Below, in pieces: positions 24,449 to 36,800 of a DNA stretch of 64,000 nucleotides. The first letter of the stretch is position 1. Each line of letters starts with the position of its first letter. This DNA is from Pseudophaeomoniella oleicola (lineage: Eukaryota; Ascomycota; Eurotiomycetes; Phaeomoniellales; Phaeomoniellaceae), in assembly GCA_003868215.1 (NCBI GenBank), contig QWDQ01000057.1, positions 1 to 64,000 on the forward strand, read 5' to 3'. The position numbers and the translations under genes are program-made. The notes below the pieces were generated by a model. It did not search any database, was not told the origin of the DNA, and saw only the letters and a list, made by a program, of their open reading frames with translations.

Positions 24449-26453
24449 TCATGAGGTCTGTGGCGCAGTGGCCGCAACTGCAGCGTCACCGCGACCTCTA
24501 CCTCTGTAATTACCGCCTCGCCCGAAGCCTCTCTGACCTCCACGGCCATAGCCACGACCTCTTCCTCTGCCTCGGAAGCCACCGCGATACCCTGAGTCGA
24601 CACTTCCTTGTCCGAATGTTTCGATATTCCTCTTCATTTCCTCACCTCTCCAACCAGGTCGGCGGCCCTTGTCTTCATCCTTCTCCTTCAATTCAGAGCT
24701 GATATTGTCAAAGAAAGACGTGGATCTGTTGTAAACTTGGCCTGATGTGCCTGAAACACTTGATGGAATACTATCCTTTCGCTCCATGCCATTGGTAGCC
24801 GTCTCGAGGATGCCGTCTTCTGCGCTGTCTGGAACCCCTTCTCCGATAGGAGACCCAGATGCAATTGCCTCCTTGATCAAATCTTCCTTGTTGAATTTGG
24901 CATTGGCGGTGGCAAAATCATAGTCGTCTTTTGGTACCTCGACTGTCTTAGTTTGTGCGTTGTAAGCACCACGGGAGCCGCGCCCTCTTCCACGACCACG
25001 AGGGGCATTCGAATCTGAAGGAGTACGCATCTGACCGACCTTCTGCGCCAGCTCATCAACGGCATTGGAAGGGACAGGAGCCTTAGATGGGGCATTTCCA
25101 GCTTGTGGAAGCTTTGCCATGGCAGCTGCGACGGCAGCAGTGGCTTGTCTCGTCGCCTCCGCCATTGCTGCTGAGTTCGACGCGACTGCGGGTTTCGGTT
25201 CACCCTGCGGTGCAGATTTAGCAACGATGCCATTGGTACTTGTTTGTACTGGAGTTTTCTGGGTAGCTTGTACTGCAGGAAGAGCCGGTGTCACAGCTTT
25301 CTTTGCTGCCCCTGGCACAGAAGGCTTTCCTGCAATAGGCTGATGTGGCAGTACTTGTGGGACTGGTGCAGTAGATGAGGAGCCCAAAGCCTCTGCCACT
25401 GAAGGCTTTGAGTCTACAGGGGGTGTGGGGGCAGCGGACGATGCTTTGGGAGTCGTGACTTTTGATTGACTTGGTGCATCAACAGGTAATTCGGAAGTGA
25501 ATTTATGGGGAGGACCTGGGGGTAGCTGTTGTCCTGGAGGACCTGGCGGACCACGCTGACCAGGAGGGAACTGAGCGGGACCGGGACCAAAGCCACCAGG
25601 AGGTTGAGGAAATGGGTTTGGGGGAGCATTGAACCATCCTGGTGGACCGCCTGGGGGACCACCTGGCGGAGCTCCTGGAGGAGGACCATATGGAGGAAAT
25701 CCCGGACCAGGCCGGAAATTACCTGGTGGTGGTGGTGGTCCATAACCGTACGGGTTATAGTAACCAGGGTGTTGTGGAGGGTAACCTGGTGGAGGTTGGG
25801 GTCTGTTTTGTGAGGGTGGAGGGCCTTGTGATGACGAAGGTGCAGGTGGTCGTGAGGAGTTCTATGTGGACACACAATGATGTTAGCACATCTTGCGTAG
25901 CAAACATGTGTACAATGTGAACAGTTTAAGAGCCCAATGGACACCACATGGTAATGCAATGTCAGAAGGAAGGCAACGGAAATATCCACAAGGCTTTGCG
26001 CTTTCAGAACAGGTCTGTGATTAACATCCGAAATGTTTCATCATTCAATGCCAGTAGAGTCCAGTGGGCTCTTAAACCATATGCACAATTCACTTACCAA
26101 GATAGCAGGGTCGTTGGGAACATTTGGTTGTTGTGTTTGCTGATTCTCTTTTTGATCATCTGCGATCTTGATGTCCTTGACATCGCTTCCTCTGAAGACA
26201 ATGTATTCAAACTTCTGGTTTGAAGCAGGGATGAACTCTGGGCCACTTTTTCGATCCTCGGTGCCGAAAGAATATACCTCTTCCAGCGCAATGGTGGATT
26301 GTTCAGGGTTGATCTCGTGAAGGATACCGACATATCGGATCTCGCTTTTTGAGATGAGCGAGAACTTTTGCCTTGACACGGAGGGTCAGCTTCTATCTAT
26401 TGCACACAGTCGACTCGCGACAACATAGTGACGTACCCTATGAGATGATCCAT
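24449..26453 (-). CDS. scd6: Scd6/Lsm14-family mRNA decapping and translation repressor
   Basis: This P-body protein represses translation initiation and promotes decapping, working with Dcp2, Edc3 and the DEAD-box helicase Dhh1. Three exons (26453-26437, 26371-26098, 25861-24449) sum to 1704 nt (567 aa); the first is only 17 nt and encodes MDHLIG. The LSm14 domain is at residues 1 to about 85 (SLISKSEIRYVGILHEINPE, STIALEEVYSFGTEDR). A Pro/Gly-rich low-complexity stretch covers about 98-250. The DFDF-type box is at about 410 (DYDFATANAKFN), the FFD box at about 480 (TSFFDNIS), the TFG box at about 512 (RNIETFGQG), and a C-terminal RGG/GRG tract runs from about 521 to 557. The order is exactly that of Scd6, fission yeast Sum2 and animal LSM14. 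The RGG tract in yeast Scd6 binds eIF4G. The gene is divergent from the WD40 gene. Confidence 0.93.
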
Positions 26454-26808
26454 GATGAACAGACTATACAAAGAAAAAAGGAAAAGCGAAAGAGACAAAA
26501 GTGAGAAGCTTTCGATTTGGAAACAGGAAGGGAAAAGACAGTCGTCGAGTTATGAATTTGGTATGAGTGAGGAAGAAGAAAAATATCGCGGTGAGAAGTA
26601 GAAGATGTAGCTTCAGTTTCGAACAGCTTCAGCCTCTCCAATTCTCGTGCCTTTCGTGGCTTGGCATTCATCAATTCGGATTCAAGCTGAATGCGGCAAA
26701 GTTTCCTGATGAGGAATCTTGTACCCCCTCCACCAATTCTCTTCCAGTTCTGCTCCATCACATGCGCCGGAAATCTAATTGATTGCTCTCACTTAAGCGA
26801 TCTTCACA
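26454..26808. promoter_or_regulatory. Shared divergent promoter scd6 / WD40 gene
   Basis: Only 355 bp separate the two start codons, so the two genes probably share regulatory sequence. The scd6-proximal half is A/G-rich on the plus strand, which is a CT-rich leader on the scd6 sense strand. Confidence 0.6.
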
Positions 26809-28193
26809 ATGTCAAGATCCTCAGATCCGGGACACTTTTTTCAAACGACGTAAGTCTCTGCAGCATTGTCCTATTCTCAACATCTCCGAGGCACAGCTGT
26901 GGTGCTGATGGAAAAGGTAGGTCATCCCTTGAATCTTCCGCTCGCAAGGCCGCCAAATCCACAAACACCTTTGGCAATCCTATAAAGCTCCCTTCCAAGC
27001 TACTTGCTGTGATTCCTGATCCGCTAGCTGAAGATGGTATCTATGTTGCTGAGAGTGCTGGGACCGTCAAACGGATCAGTCTCTCCAAACGAGAGGTGAC
27101 ACATATCTTTGTTGGCCCTGCAGCGCCTGTGAGTTGTATCTGCATACACGTCCAGAAGGAAGGAAACCAAGGAGGGATCAAAGCAACTCTTTTTGCAGGA
27201 TGCTGGGATAAACTAATATGGTCCTGGACCGTTCCACCATTATCATCGCTCGCGCAACCTCTAAACGTCAAATCTGACTACCAGCTTCACGGTCATATCG
27301 ACTTCGTAAAAGCCCTGACAGTTCTTTCCCTACCTTCACTATCCACCCCCATCCTCATCTCCGGTGATGCGAAATCCGAGATACTCTTCTTCGACCTCAA
27401 GTCTCGAGCTCGTCTACATGTGCTCAAAGGCGCCGCACGGGGGATCCTTGATCTCAAGTTCGACCCCTCTACACTCTACCACGGAACTCGTAATGCTATT
27501 CTATACTGCGCCGACTCCTCCCGTGATATCCGGACCTGCGCAATTCCAATCCCATTCGATCCTTCTAGTCCAACAACCCCAACCGCCATAACCTCTTCGA
27601 TTCTCAAGTCTCTCACTCTCTCGCCTCCCCTTTTGATCCACGAAACATCAGTGTACGCTCTGCACTTCTCTTCTACAGGCACAGATCTCTACACAGCATC
27701 TGCAGACAAGACGGCAAAACATCTCACGCGTCATTTCCGCGAAGAAGAAAATGACGAAGAAAACGAGGTCAGCGCGACGCTCTCTCCTTCCGACATCTGG
27801 GACACAACATCTCCCCTGACGCTCCCTCATCCCGACTTCGTACGCTGCATAACTGCATCTGCCCAATACATAGTCACAGGCTGCCGCGACGAGGAGATTC
27901 GACTTTTTAATTCCGCAACCGGGAAACTGGAGCATACATATACAGGGCATCACGAAGAGGTGACAGGCGTCTGTATCCGGGGTCTAGATGCTGTCAGTGT
28001 TAGTATAGATGGGACAGTTCGGACCTGGAGCTTGCAACCGGCGGGTATTGAGGAATGGCAAAAGGAGTTCGAGAAGTGGAGAGATGGTAAGGAAGACGAC
28101 GAGGAGGGCAAGGGTCACGGCGTGGGCGAAAGCATGTTGACGGAGGAAGAGGAACGAGAGCTGGCAGAACTGATGGCTGAGACTGACGAATAG
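26809..28193 (+). CDS. WD40-repeat protein
   Basis: Two exons (26809-26849 and 26897-28193) with a 47-nt intron give 445 aa. The intron-containing model is preferred because the downstream frame has no ATG of its own near the conserved start, and exon 1 plus exon 2 keep phase. Repeats resembling WD40 units fill residues 35-400: VAESAGTVKRISL, LFAGCWDKLIWSWTV, LISGDAKSEILFFDL, LYTASADKTAKHLTR, IVTGCRDEEIRLFNS, SVSIDGTVRTWSL, consistent with one seven-bladed propeller. The acidic tail is MLTEEEERELAELMAETDE, a helix often found in fungal orthologues of this protein. I do not recognise the exact orthologue. A scaffold role is likely, but its complex is unknown. Confidence 0.87.
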
Positions 28194-29243
28194 ACTTATT
28201 GTCTCAATTAGACGTCCACGAGGTTGTAGGGAACCTGGTAGCTCCGTGTTTCACTACCATGGGCTTCATGTATTCGAATTGAAACATATACATCCCAAAA
28301 AGACCGGAATAGCTACGTAAGGTAGGTATGTACCTACCTCCTAACAAACATTCGAAAGTTTCCTACACATGAAATACATTCACAACATATTCCCCTTGCC
28401 TTCAACCATCTCCTCCTTCTCTACCCCCCAACCAGCAAATACTCACCCATTCACACTATTTTTCTAACTATCTTTCCATCGTCCTCATTTGAAAAGAAGA
28501 AGAAAAAGAAGAAGACAGACGTGCAGCGGGAGACTGAAAAGTCCAACGATTTGGATATCGAAAAGATAGCTAATTACTATGTACCTAGGTAGGTACCTTA
28601 AAGAAGAACTTGCCTTCCTCGGATGTAAAACAGTTGCATGTTCCGACGATGCATGGGATTCACCACCACCACTACCACCACCATCACTGTTCGGGAGTAA
28701 TATCCTGATGTAACTACCGTAAATAGAGAGCTCTGTATGGATAAGCACACAGACTTAAAGCAGGATCGGAGATACAGTGGCGGAGGTGGTGGGGTAATAT
28801 AGCTTAGCCAGGTAAAAAAACCGAGATTCCCGGTAGGTCCGGATAAGAAATAAGAATCCTGTCAGCTAAGCTACTATGTAGAGTATTGCTACTTACGAAG
28901 TGCGAGTCTAGTAAGTTCGAGAATATTTCACCCATCTCACGAAATCCGACAGTTTCTTCTTCTTGTGCTTGCACTGCAGTATTGGCAATATTGCTTCGTT
29001 ATTGCTATCGTGATTCCGAGTACTCGCTCATTCGATCTATGTAATCTTCTCTATCTTCGATCGTTGGTCGTGAATCATGAGAAGCAATGCTTGTTCTATG
29101 TCTACCTTGCTGATTGAGTGACGATATGATCCTCCATTTTCTGCAGAACCGACGAAATAAAATCTGCTGCACATCCCTAAACGCCATGCCTCTACCGGGC
29201 AAATGCTGAGTCCAGCAACCGCAATGATTCTCGAGTTTCGACA
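28194..29243. other. Intergenic between convergent genes
   Basis: About 1 kb between the WD40 gene (+) and the desaturase gene (-). It contains a near-palindrome GGTAGGTATGTACCTACC at 28321-28338 and GTACCTAGGTAGGTACC at about 28581-28597. A 79-codon frame directly after the desaturase stop has only a GTG start and no domain. Nothing else is seen. Confidence 0.5.
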
Positions 29244-30662
29244 CTACTGGGTGGCGTTGACAACTTTGGCAGGTGGCAGACCAATACCGTTTCTGTTCCT
29301 GTAGAACAGTACACCAGCAGCCTCACCTTCAACGCCCTCGACCGGCTCCACCCATTGGCAGGTACGGGCTGCGGTCCAAAGAGATCTCACAAAACCGACA
29401 GATCCACCTTCAGTGTCGCTGCGGTAGTGACGTCCCATGACTTTCTTGATGGCTTCGGAAGCTTCGTCTGCATGATAAAAGGGAATTGTGCTGATATAGT
29501 GGTGCAGCACATGAGTTTCAATGATCCCATGCATCAGACTGCGGCCAATGAAGCCAAATTCACGGTCAATGGTTGCAGCCGCACCACGGGTGAAATTCCA
29601 AGAGCCAGGAGTGTAGTGAGGCAGGGTGGGATCGGTATGTTGCAAGAAAGTAATGGCAACGAGCCAGTGGTTGACCCAGAGCCATGGCAGGAAATACCAG
29701 AGGGTGAGGTTGTACCAGCCAAACTTGCTGCCAAGGGCATACAGAGCAGAGCCGGCGAGTAAGAGACCAAGATCGCTCATGGCGATCCACTTCGCGTCCT
29801 TTGCTTCGTACAGAGGGCTTCTAGGGTCGAAATGGTTGACACCACCGCCAAATCCATTCTCTTTTCCTTTTCCACGGCCTTCACGTTGGTTTTCGTGGTT
29901 GTTGTGGCCGGTGACGTTGGTGAGGAGATACATTAGCCAGCCGCCAATTTGTTGTAGGAACAGGTGGGTAGCGGTTGCAATGGGGGTCTCCTCGGTCAAC
30001 TCATCCAACTCGTGCATGAATTTCCCGATCCTGCTTGCATACTCTTCCTTGGTCTTTGGCAAATGCACCATGTCGCGCGCCATGTTGCCAGTCGCCTTGT
30101 GGTGCTTGCCGTGTGAGATCTTCCATGAGAAATATGGAACGAGGAGCGCAGAGTGGCAGATCCAGCCAACAGTGTCATTGAACGTCTTGCTGGGAGAAAA
30201 TGCTTGGTGACCACACTCATGGGCCAAGACCCAAAGGCCGGTACCGAAGAGACCTTGCACGAATGAATGCACTGCCCACAGACCAGCTCGGGCGGCAGTT
30301 GAGGGGATATATTCGGGAGTGATGAACTTGTAAGCAAGGGTGAAAGTCACGGCCATCGAGGCAATATCGCGGGCAACGTATGACAAGCCACGGAGACCTG
30401 AGCGTTCGAAGCAGTGCTTTGGGATGGCTCTGTGGATATCGCCAATGGTGTACTCTGGGATCTCAAACTCGTTGCCAAAAGTGTCTACCAGTTTTGACTT
30501 CTGGACCACGATTTCAGCATCGGAGGCCATTGAGGAGAGTGAGGTCGATGATGGTGAAGTTCGAGGGCTGTCGACTGGTGAGATTTCAGCCGAGGAAGGC
30601 GTTGTCTCGGTGGTAGCCATGCGGTGCACGGCCACCCTCTGTGGGAGAGCGGTTGTTGACAT
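29244..30662 (-). CDS. Delta-12 (oleate) fatty acid desaturase
   Basis: This ER membrane enzyme converts oleate on phospholipids to linoleate, using cytochrome b5 as electron donor. A single exon encodes 472 aa; the ATG at 30662 (MSTTALPQ) is the first ATG in frame. Three histidine boxes that bind the di-iron centre are visible: HECGH (148-152), HGKHH (184-188) and HVLHH (384-388), with HTDP at 342. Hydrophobic membrane segments flank them (VLAHEC region, MYLLTNVTG, LWYFLPWLWVNHWLVAITFL). The Ser/Thr/Pro-rich N-terminal 50 residues are typical of fungal FAD2/OdeA enzymes. A delta-15/omega-3 desaturase is possible, since the two families are close, but the HECGH box favours delta-12. A GA repeat at 31031-31048, about 370 bp upstream, is a CT tract on the sense strand. 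Confidence 0.94.
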   Translation of the reverse strand: MSTTALPQRVAVHRMATTETTPSSAEISPVDSPRTSPSSTSLSSMASDAEIVVQKSKLVDTFGNEFEIPEYTIGDIHRAIPKHCFERSGLRGLSYVARDIASMAVTFTLAYKFITPEYIPSTAARAGLWAVHSFVQGLFGTGLWVLAHECGHQAFSPSKTFNDTVGWICHSALLVPYFSWKISHGKHHKATGNMARDMVHLPKTKEEYASRIGKFMHELDELTEETPIATATHLFLQQIGGWLMYLLTNVTGHNNHENQREGRGKGKENGFGGGVNHFDPRSPLYEAKDAKWIAMSDLGLLLAGSALYALGSKFGWYNLTLWYFLPWLWVNHWLVAITFLQHTDPTLPHYTPGSWNFTRGAAATIDREFGFIGRSLMHGIIETHVLHHYISTIPFYHADEASEAIKKVMGRHYRSDTEGGSVGFVRSLWTAARTCQWVEPVEGVEGEAAGVLFYRNRNGIGLPPAKVVNATQ

Positions 30663-31030
30663 GGTCTTGAGGATAGGGAGGATTGTTGCAGCGTGGAAGG
30701 GACAGGTGAACAAGGCTGTGTGCCCCTCACACAGAAGGCAATTCACGAAGTCTGGCTCGTAGGAGATGGACTTCTAGCAACTTTGTCGTGTAGGAGAACC
30801 AGCAAACAAATTGTCTGAAAGATAACAATCACAACAATCTGAAAATTTGGTGGGAACGGATGGATGAAAGGCAGAAACTGTGGGGAGGTTCCGACCAAAA
30901 CCAGGTGAGGGAAGTCGAACCCTGGCGAGGTGAAGCAATTGGCAATGCAATTGGGTTGCTTCCTTCAACTGAGCCTTGAGACTTGTTGCTGTCAACAAGG
31001 GAACAGAGCAGAACGCCTTATGAGGACGAC

Positions 31031-31048
31031 AAGAAGAGAGAGAGAGAG
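31031..31048 (-). promoter_or_regulatory. CT tract in the desaturase promoter
   Basis: An uninterrupted purine (GA) run on the plus strand lies about 370 bp before the desaturase start codon. On the gene's sense strand it reads as a CT tract of the type frequent in fungal promoters. Its role is inferred from position. Confidence 0.35.
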
Positions 31049-31706
31049 TAAATAATTGCAGAAAGACTAGGTGAGGTGAGGTGAGGTAGGTAGATGGTTT
31101 CAGGACACACGAGTATTTATTATTGCTTGCCCCCAGTGTCTTTTTGGCGATCAAATGTTGAATTTCGATTTCTTAGCGGGTCATTGGGGGGGAAGAGGGA
31201 GGGGGGAGAGTTATTCCCTAGTGAGTTTGGTTCCCTAACGTTTACTGTACCATAAGGTGCCCTAATAGGTACCTTAGGTAGGTAGCGAGACTTGAAGCTT
31301 TCGCTTTTTCCCTAGAATCTGTTCGGTGGAGGCACGGAGACGTCAAAATTGTGGTCTTTTCGGTTCTTCTCTGGAGGCTCAGGCTCCTCAGGCTCCTCGC
31401 TCTCGACTTTCTATGGCCCCTCGCCTCGTCGCCCCGTCCTTACGGATACGCTTCTTACGGATACACTTCTTATTTCTTACTTCTTACTACTCACTATCTG
31501 GTACCTACGAGTTACCCCTGGAGTGGGTAAGGGCTGATACCTGCCTCGTAAGTGAACACGTGAATTCGTTATTTTCTCTGGCTTTCTCCATTTTGACCTC
31601 GTTCTTGCCATTCCCGTTCGCCTATCTGAGTGGGCAAGGTAAGGAACAATGAAGGCGGAATGGAAAACGGACGGCAGAAAATTAAAGTAACCCATAACAA
31701 TATCTG

Positions 31707-31725
31707 GTACCGTACCGTACCGTAC
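31707..31725 (+). repeat. GTACC short tandem repeat
   Basis: Three and a half GTACC units in tandem, in non-coding DNA. Confidence 0.8.
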
Positions 31726-32053
31726 GTGAGGATTGTGGGTTCAATAAATACTAGAATGATCAACTCTCCCAAGATCCGCTTCTTGAGGTACTGTAGATAT
31801 TGTAGATATTGCAATATATTTGCAACTTCACAGCATTGACCTCTTCCATTTAATGATGTTACTGCTAGATCGATATCTTCTATTCGATGAAGTAAGTGGC
31901 CAGATCCTGTATCTTCCCGGGGGAAAGGGGTGGCCCAGACAAACTTGTCTATCACAATATCACTTTTGAGTCGGTCCCTCAAGCTATCCTTCTGCTTCTT
32001 CGATTTGGGCTATGCTAGGATGCTGAAGGCTGGGTTCAATGGTTGAACTCTAC

Positions 32054-32081
32054 TCTGTACCTACTACGTAGTAGGTACAGA
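32054..32081. repeat. Perfect 28-bp palindrome
   Basis: The half-site TCTGTACCTACTAC is followed with no spacer by its exact reverse complement. The centre is the TACTACGTAGTA core that recurs in other intergenic regions of this window. It could form a cruciform or bind a dimeric protein; nothing else in the sequence shows a function. Confidence 0.9.
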
Positions 32082-33892
32082 TTGTCAAGTGGCTGCCGAG
32101 CTGCTCAACAGGGTCTCACTCAGGTTACCTACCCAGACAGGTTCTAGACAAGTTCTCTCAGGTTTCATCATGCTTCCCCGACTTAATGAACGGAGTTTCA
32201 CCCGTAAATTCGCAAGAAAGCTCCTCGTAGCAAGGCATTGATACACACCGCCTATGCCTATCTTATTTATTGCTCAATTCGGTGCCAATGCCCATGTGAG
32301 AAAGAGAAGAAAGTGAATGCGAACGTAGATTGGACGTATGATTCTTCTATGTGTCCCGAAGGCATCTCATCTCATCTCTAGAAGGAAAAAACCGATCTTT
32401 CCTTGATCATGATCTCTCCTCGTTCCTTCTTATTGAGGTGTCATGGAATCTTCACATGCTTCGAACTTCTGTGTCCAATGGGTGACCGTTGAACTCTCGA
32501 TCTGCTGCTCTTCTCCCGCCACGGTCTGGGCATGGTGATCGTCAAAGACCCTGTTGAGAGGTACATACCGTAAGTGGCAAGGCAAGCCTTTTAGTCATGC
32601 TTCTGTGAGATCCACCAGCACCGAGGTTCCCACTGCGGCGAGCGTGCCACAAGATTGATCCATTGATCCATCAAGCCATTACTAGTTATACATCGAGGAG
32701 TTACTTTAGCTAATTGCCTCAGGGCTCGAGAGACGAGGGCGAGGAGGGTCAAGTCGAAGAACAATGTGGAGTTCCAAGAGCAATCCACCGGTGTCAGCGG
32801 TATTTCCCTTTGAGCTGTTGAGCTGCCGAGCTGCGTCAATCTTCAAGCTACGCCGCTGTATGGCACGATGGTAGCCTTGTACAGGTCTTGCGAGACGCGG
32901 GAATATGATACTTTATCATGGTCTGATCCATGTCCATGATATTCGGTACAGTATGAGAGCAATGACGGCAAGATGGTCCTAGATCACCGCCTTCCTAATG
33001 CGTTCTGGTATATTAAACAATCGCCATTCTCTGTCCATGGGAAATAAGCACAAGTTGCTTTGGTGCTCCATCACTGTCCAACAGCTGCTGGTAGTGTGTG
33101 AGAGACTGCACTGCACTGCGTCACGAGATCTCTTGGGGAGACAACGAAGACGTTCCGTTGGTCACCGAATAGTCAGAAGAAGGGTATGGGAACTCCCTGC
33201 TGTCCTCCCTTCCTACGGTAGGCGATAGTCACCGACCTCTCATCATGGCCAAGCGGTGACAACGCACACAGATAGCAGTCATCCTAAGTCGCAGAGGTAA
33301 GGTATCTTGGCGGCCTGTCTCGCTGTACGGAGTTTCGCATCAGTAAACACGGCTGTACAGTTGGGACGAGGTTATGTTGGGGCAACAGAATTGGAGAAAT
33401 ATCCTATCCCCAACAACTTTTTTAGGAACTGGATCTCAATCTCTCCGCTTTTCCTTTCCTTCGTTCTTCCCAAAGGCCAATGAGAGATGTGATGAAACCC
33501 ATCCCCCGTGCCCGCCTTCCCCTGTAACATTTCGACCGTATTCACTACGTATTCCATCGACTCAGGGACAAGATGATTTACGAAGTTGCAGTACTAACGC
33601 GCCTAGTAACTGTCAGGTCCCACTTTCTTCTCCGATCCCATCAAACCCTTTTCAGCTCACCGCCTTCTCTTTCCATTCGTCCCTACTAATTACCTCCTAA
33701 CGTTACCACGATAATAGTACACCCATCGTACTCGTAGTACACTCTGAATTTACCCGAGCCTTGGTCTCGGGGAATATTCGGTTACAGAAAGGGGACAGAG
33801 AAGACAGGCAGCTGATCATGTAGAGCATTGTCCTCGCAGCACAGAGCTCGCGCATTTAGTGCAGCATTCTATTACAATCAAAGATCTCCATC

Positions 33893-36800
33893 TCAAATGC
33901 GCTCACTCCGCCTTTTGCTATTAACAAGCCATTCCAGTCGGCCAGCTCCGTCCCCGTCAAGCGCATGTGTCGTTTCATTGAGGTCCGGAATGACGAGGAT
34001 GCTCTTCGCAAGGCTCTGGTAGTCCACCTCGAAGTCGATATTTGTCTTCTTCGATGGTGATAATTCACCGCCTTCCTCATCTTCTATTTTGAAGCATTTG
34101 ATGTCAAGTAGAGGTAGGAGTAGGTGTCCAGGTCTTTGAGGCAACAACATGAGCATGAATACCTGTTCCTGCCTCGGCTGGCAAACAACATTCCCCCTCC
34201 GTCGACCACCCACAAGCCATGTATCAGAGGTGGTTGCAATCTCGTAAGATATCTCAATAGATAGCTTTTCGCCGACTTGTGATGGGCCCCATCGGTGAAC
34301 GAATGATATGCGCAATTCCGCAGCAAGAGGTTGTCCGACCCCTACCGGCAACTCAGAATTCGGTCGCCCGCTGACCTGTAGAGACGCTGTGACTATTACC
34401 GATGGCTTCGGCAATTCCACATTGATCTCGATCCGACGGTTCAAATCCGATCCGAGAATTGCCTCTAGCAATGGAATGCTCAGATGCTTGCTGTGCCACT
34501 CCTTCAACCACGCCTTTGCACGGGTCTGGTATTCACCGTCGACCGATGCAAGAAGGCCATCCCAACCAAAGTCGGCATACGGCCACGTTCTAACAGCGCG
34601 CAACATTGAAACAGCTTCAAGATCGTTGGCGGTCCAATGGGTCCGAAATACATCGATAAAATGGGTAAGTAACAGCCTTGTCAGTGCTGACACAGGACTG
34701 GATAGTAGATCGCTACGAAATGTTTGCTCCAGAGTGTCCAAAGCTTGCTCATCAAGGCAAACGTATTCCGCCTTCAGCATTAGCTTTTCAATATCGTTGG
34801 ATCGTTGGTGGTCACCAATTGGAGTAAACATGTAAACGAGGCTGGTGGGTTGTTTTGGGGATATATCCATGGCCAGCGGTGCTTGCATGCCGGACTTGAC
34901 GTCAATTGCCGAATTCCCCTCGATTTGGCAGTCCAGCAGTCGAAGGGGAACAAGAGTTGCTGAACCCACTGTGAATCTCGAGAGCAACATGTTCGACTTG
35001 AAAAGATCTTGTACATTGACAGTAATCGGTAGGATGGCATTCAACGCTCCAACGTCAAGGAGGGTGAAGTTGCCCTGAGCTGTTTTGTAAATGACTTCTA
35101 GTCGTGTTTCCAACTGTAGAATTTCCATGTTCTCCAGAGTATAAGGAACGGAGAGGGTGATTTCGGAATTAGGTTCGGATCCCTCGAGGTGTATGGTGTG
35201 CGATCCCTCTTCCTCCATGATACGTACGTTTCGACCATCATTTGAGAGGACCGTTGCTTCGTTTACACGGAGACGCATACCTGCCGTCGCTGGTTTGAGT
35301 TTAATAATGCACTCTTCAACGTGATTCCATCCATTGTGAAGCTCGACTTCCAAATGCGGTCGGTCGCCGAGTCTGATATGCTTGCGGGGTCGAATCTTTG
35401 CGCCCAAGGCTTGCGAAGCCGGAAAGATAACTACCGAAGGTCGGCCATCTTCCTCTGGGTCTAAACCTAGCTCAGATGACGATGCCTTGGTAGCAGTTCG
35501 AAAGTCGTGGGTGAAAGTTAAATGGCCTATCTTGAACGACAATTCATCCAACAAATACCGTCCAGCGACAGTCACGTTAGATTGCAGAACGATGGTGGAC
35601 GCTAATTCGCCCACTGTCACCGGCGCAGTAGTTTGAAGTACCAAAGATGGCGCATAGAGATCTGTTGAGTTCTTTAGCGTGATGCTGATACCGTCCGCAA
35701 TCTGCATCGACTTCCTCAAAAGAGATCTGATCTTCATGGGGAGTAAAAACCCATCACTATGTTCACGATGCTGGATGTACAGTGGACCTTCTGAGAGCGA
35801 AAAGAATCGCCCAAAAGGAATGGTAACTTGTCTGGACAGCTTCTCTGAAGTTTGGAGAAGCTCATCCCAATAGTACGATATTCCATTGTCGTACTGAGTC
35901 GGCTCGAAGGACCGTTGGCCTCGGCAGCGCAGACTCAGCAGTTGGACAAGGATGTTTAGATATTCGTCCAGGTTATTCAACCGTTTCAAACATTTTGCGT
36001 AAAGGTCTAAAAGTGTTACTGAGAGCGTCGGCCAAGCTCCAGACTCGTAGAACGTTGACAGCCTCCGAAATAGGGATGCAGCCGTGTCATATTCTTCAGA
36101 TCGGTATTTTTGTAACGCAACATCCACGACCATACTCTCGGCCGACTTGAGCTTATTGCCGGCCACAAAATGACGATATGCGTGGTCAGTAAGGCCTTCG
36201 AAAAGCTGAAAGAATTGATCTTCATGCGATGCTCCGTCCTTCAATTGAAGAGGCTCGAGGCCTATTGCAGTGAACGGGTGCTTATTCTGATATGGAAAGG
36301 GCGTCTCCGCGGCGGCTCCATCTAGAGAAACATCGTCCATGTCCTTAGTATCAGAAAGATTGTTTCCTTCGAGAATGCCACAATTTGTCCAGTCAATTGT
36401 CCATCCCTGTGTCGCTCCCAAAGCCTGCAACACCCTACGCGCAAGGACATACAACTCACCTCTGGCAGAAGCAAGTTCGTCCGCGCCTGTCTTTGCAGTT
36501 GCAAGAGCTTGTGCACTTTGAGCACTCTGCCGAGCAGAGACGCTTCGAACGGATGCCCGACGCATGGAGCGCGAGTCGCTACCTACCGGAGAGCCAGGGC
36601 TCAAGGATGAACCCAGTGCGGGTGATGATTCTAAAGCAGACTTCTCACGCTCACCAGACCCTGTGACACCGAACGCTGGGATCACAAGTGCAGAGCTTGA
36701 TGTTTGCGTCAAAATCTGCAAGCAAACTCGGTAAATCCAAGATGAAACCATGTTTTCTATGATAGTATGAGCTAATTCATGTGATGGTTGAGCTGGAGTG

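Larger units (their letters stand above)
30663..33892. other. Repeat-rich intergenic region upstream of the desaturase
   Basis: About 3.2 kb without a supported gene. It holds the desaturase promoter (GA repeat 31031-31048; GTGAG repeats 31071-31089), a CCTTAGGTAGG element at about 31271-31284, a GTACC repeat at about 31707-31725, a short GTAGATATT repeat near 31793-31810 and a perfect 28-bp palindrome at 32054-32081. Frames up to 137 codons show no domain. Confidence 0.55.

Noticed and set aside
25529-25813. Trp/Arg-rich frame antisense to scd6
   Set aside because: A shadow of the Pro/Gly-rich codons of scd6 on the other strand.
29005-29244. 79-codon frame abutting the desaturase stop
   Set aside because: Opens with GTG only and shows no domain; likely 3' untranslated sequence.
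30901-30930. GTTCGAC-like B-box resemblance of a tRNA gene (minus strand)
   Set aside because: The flanking bases do not pair as a T-arm and no A-box or acceptor stem is found at the right distance.
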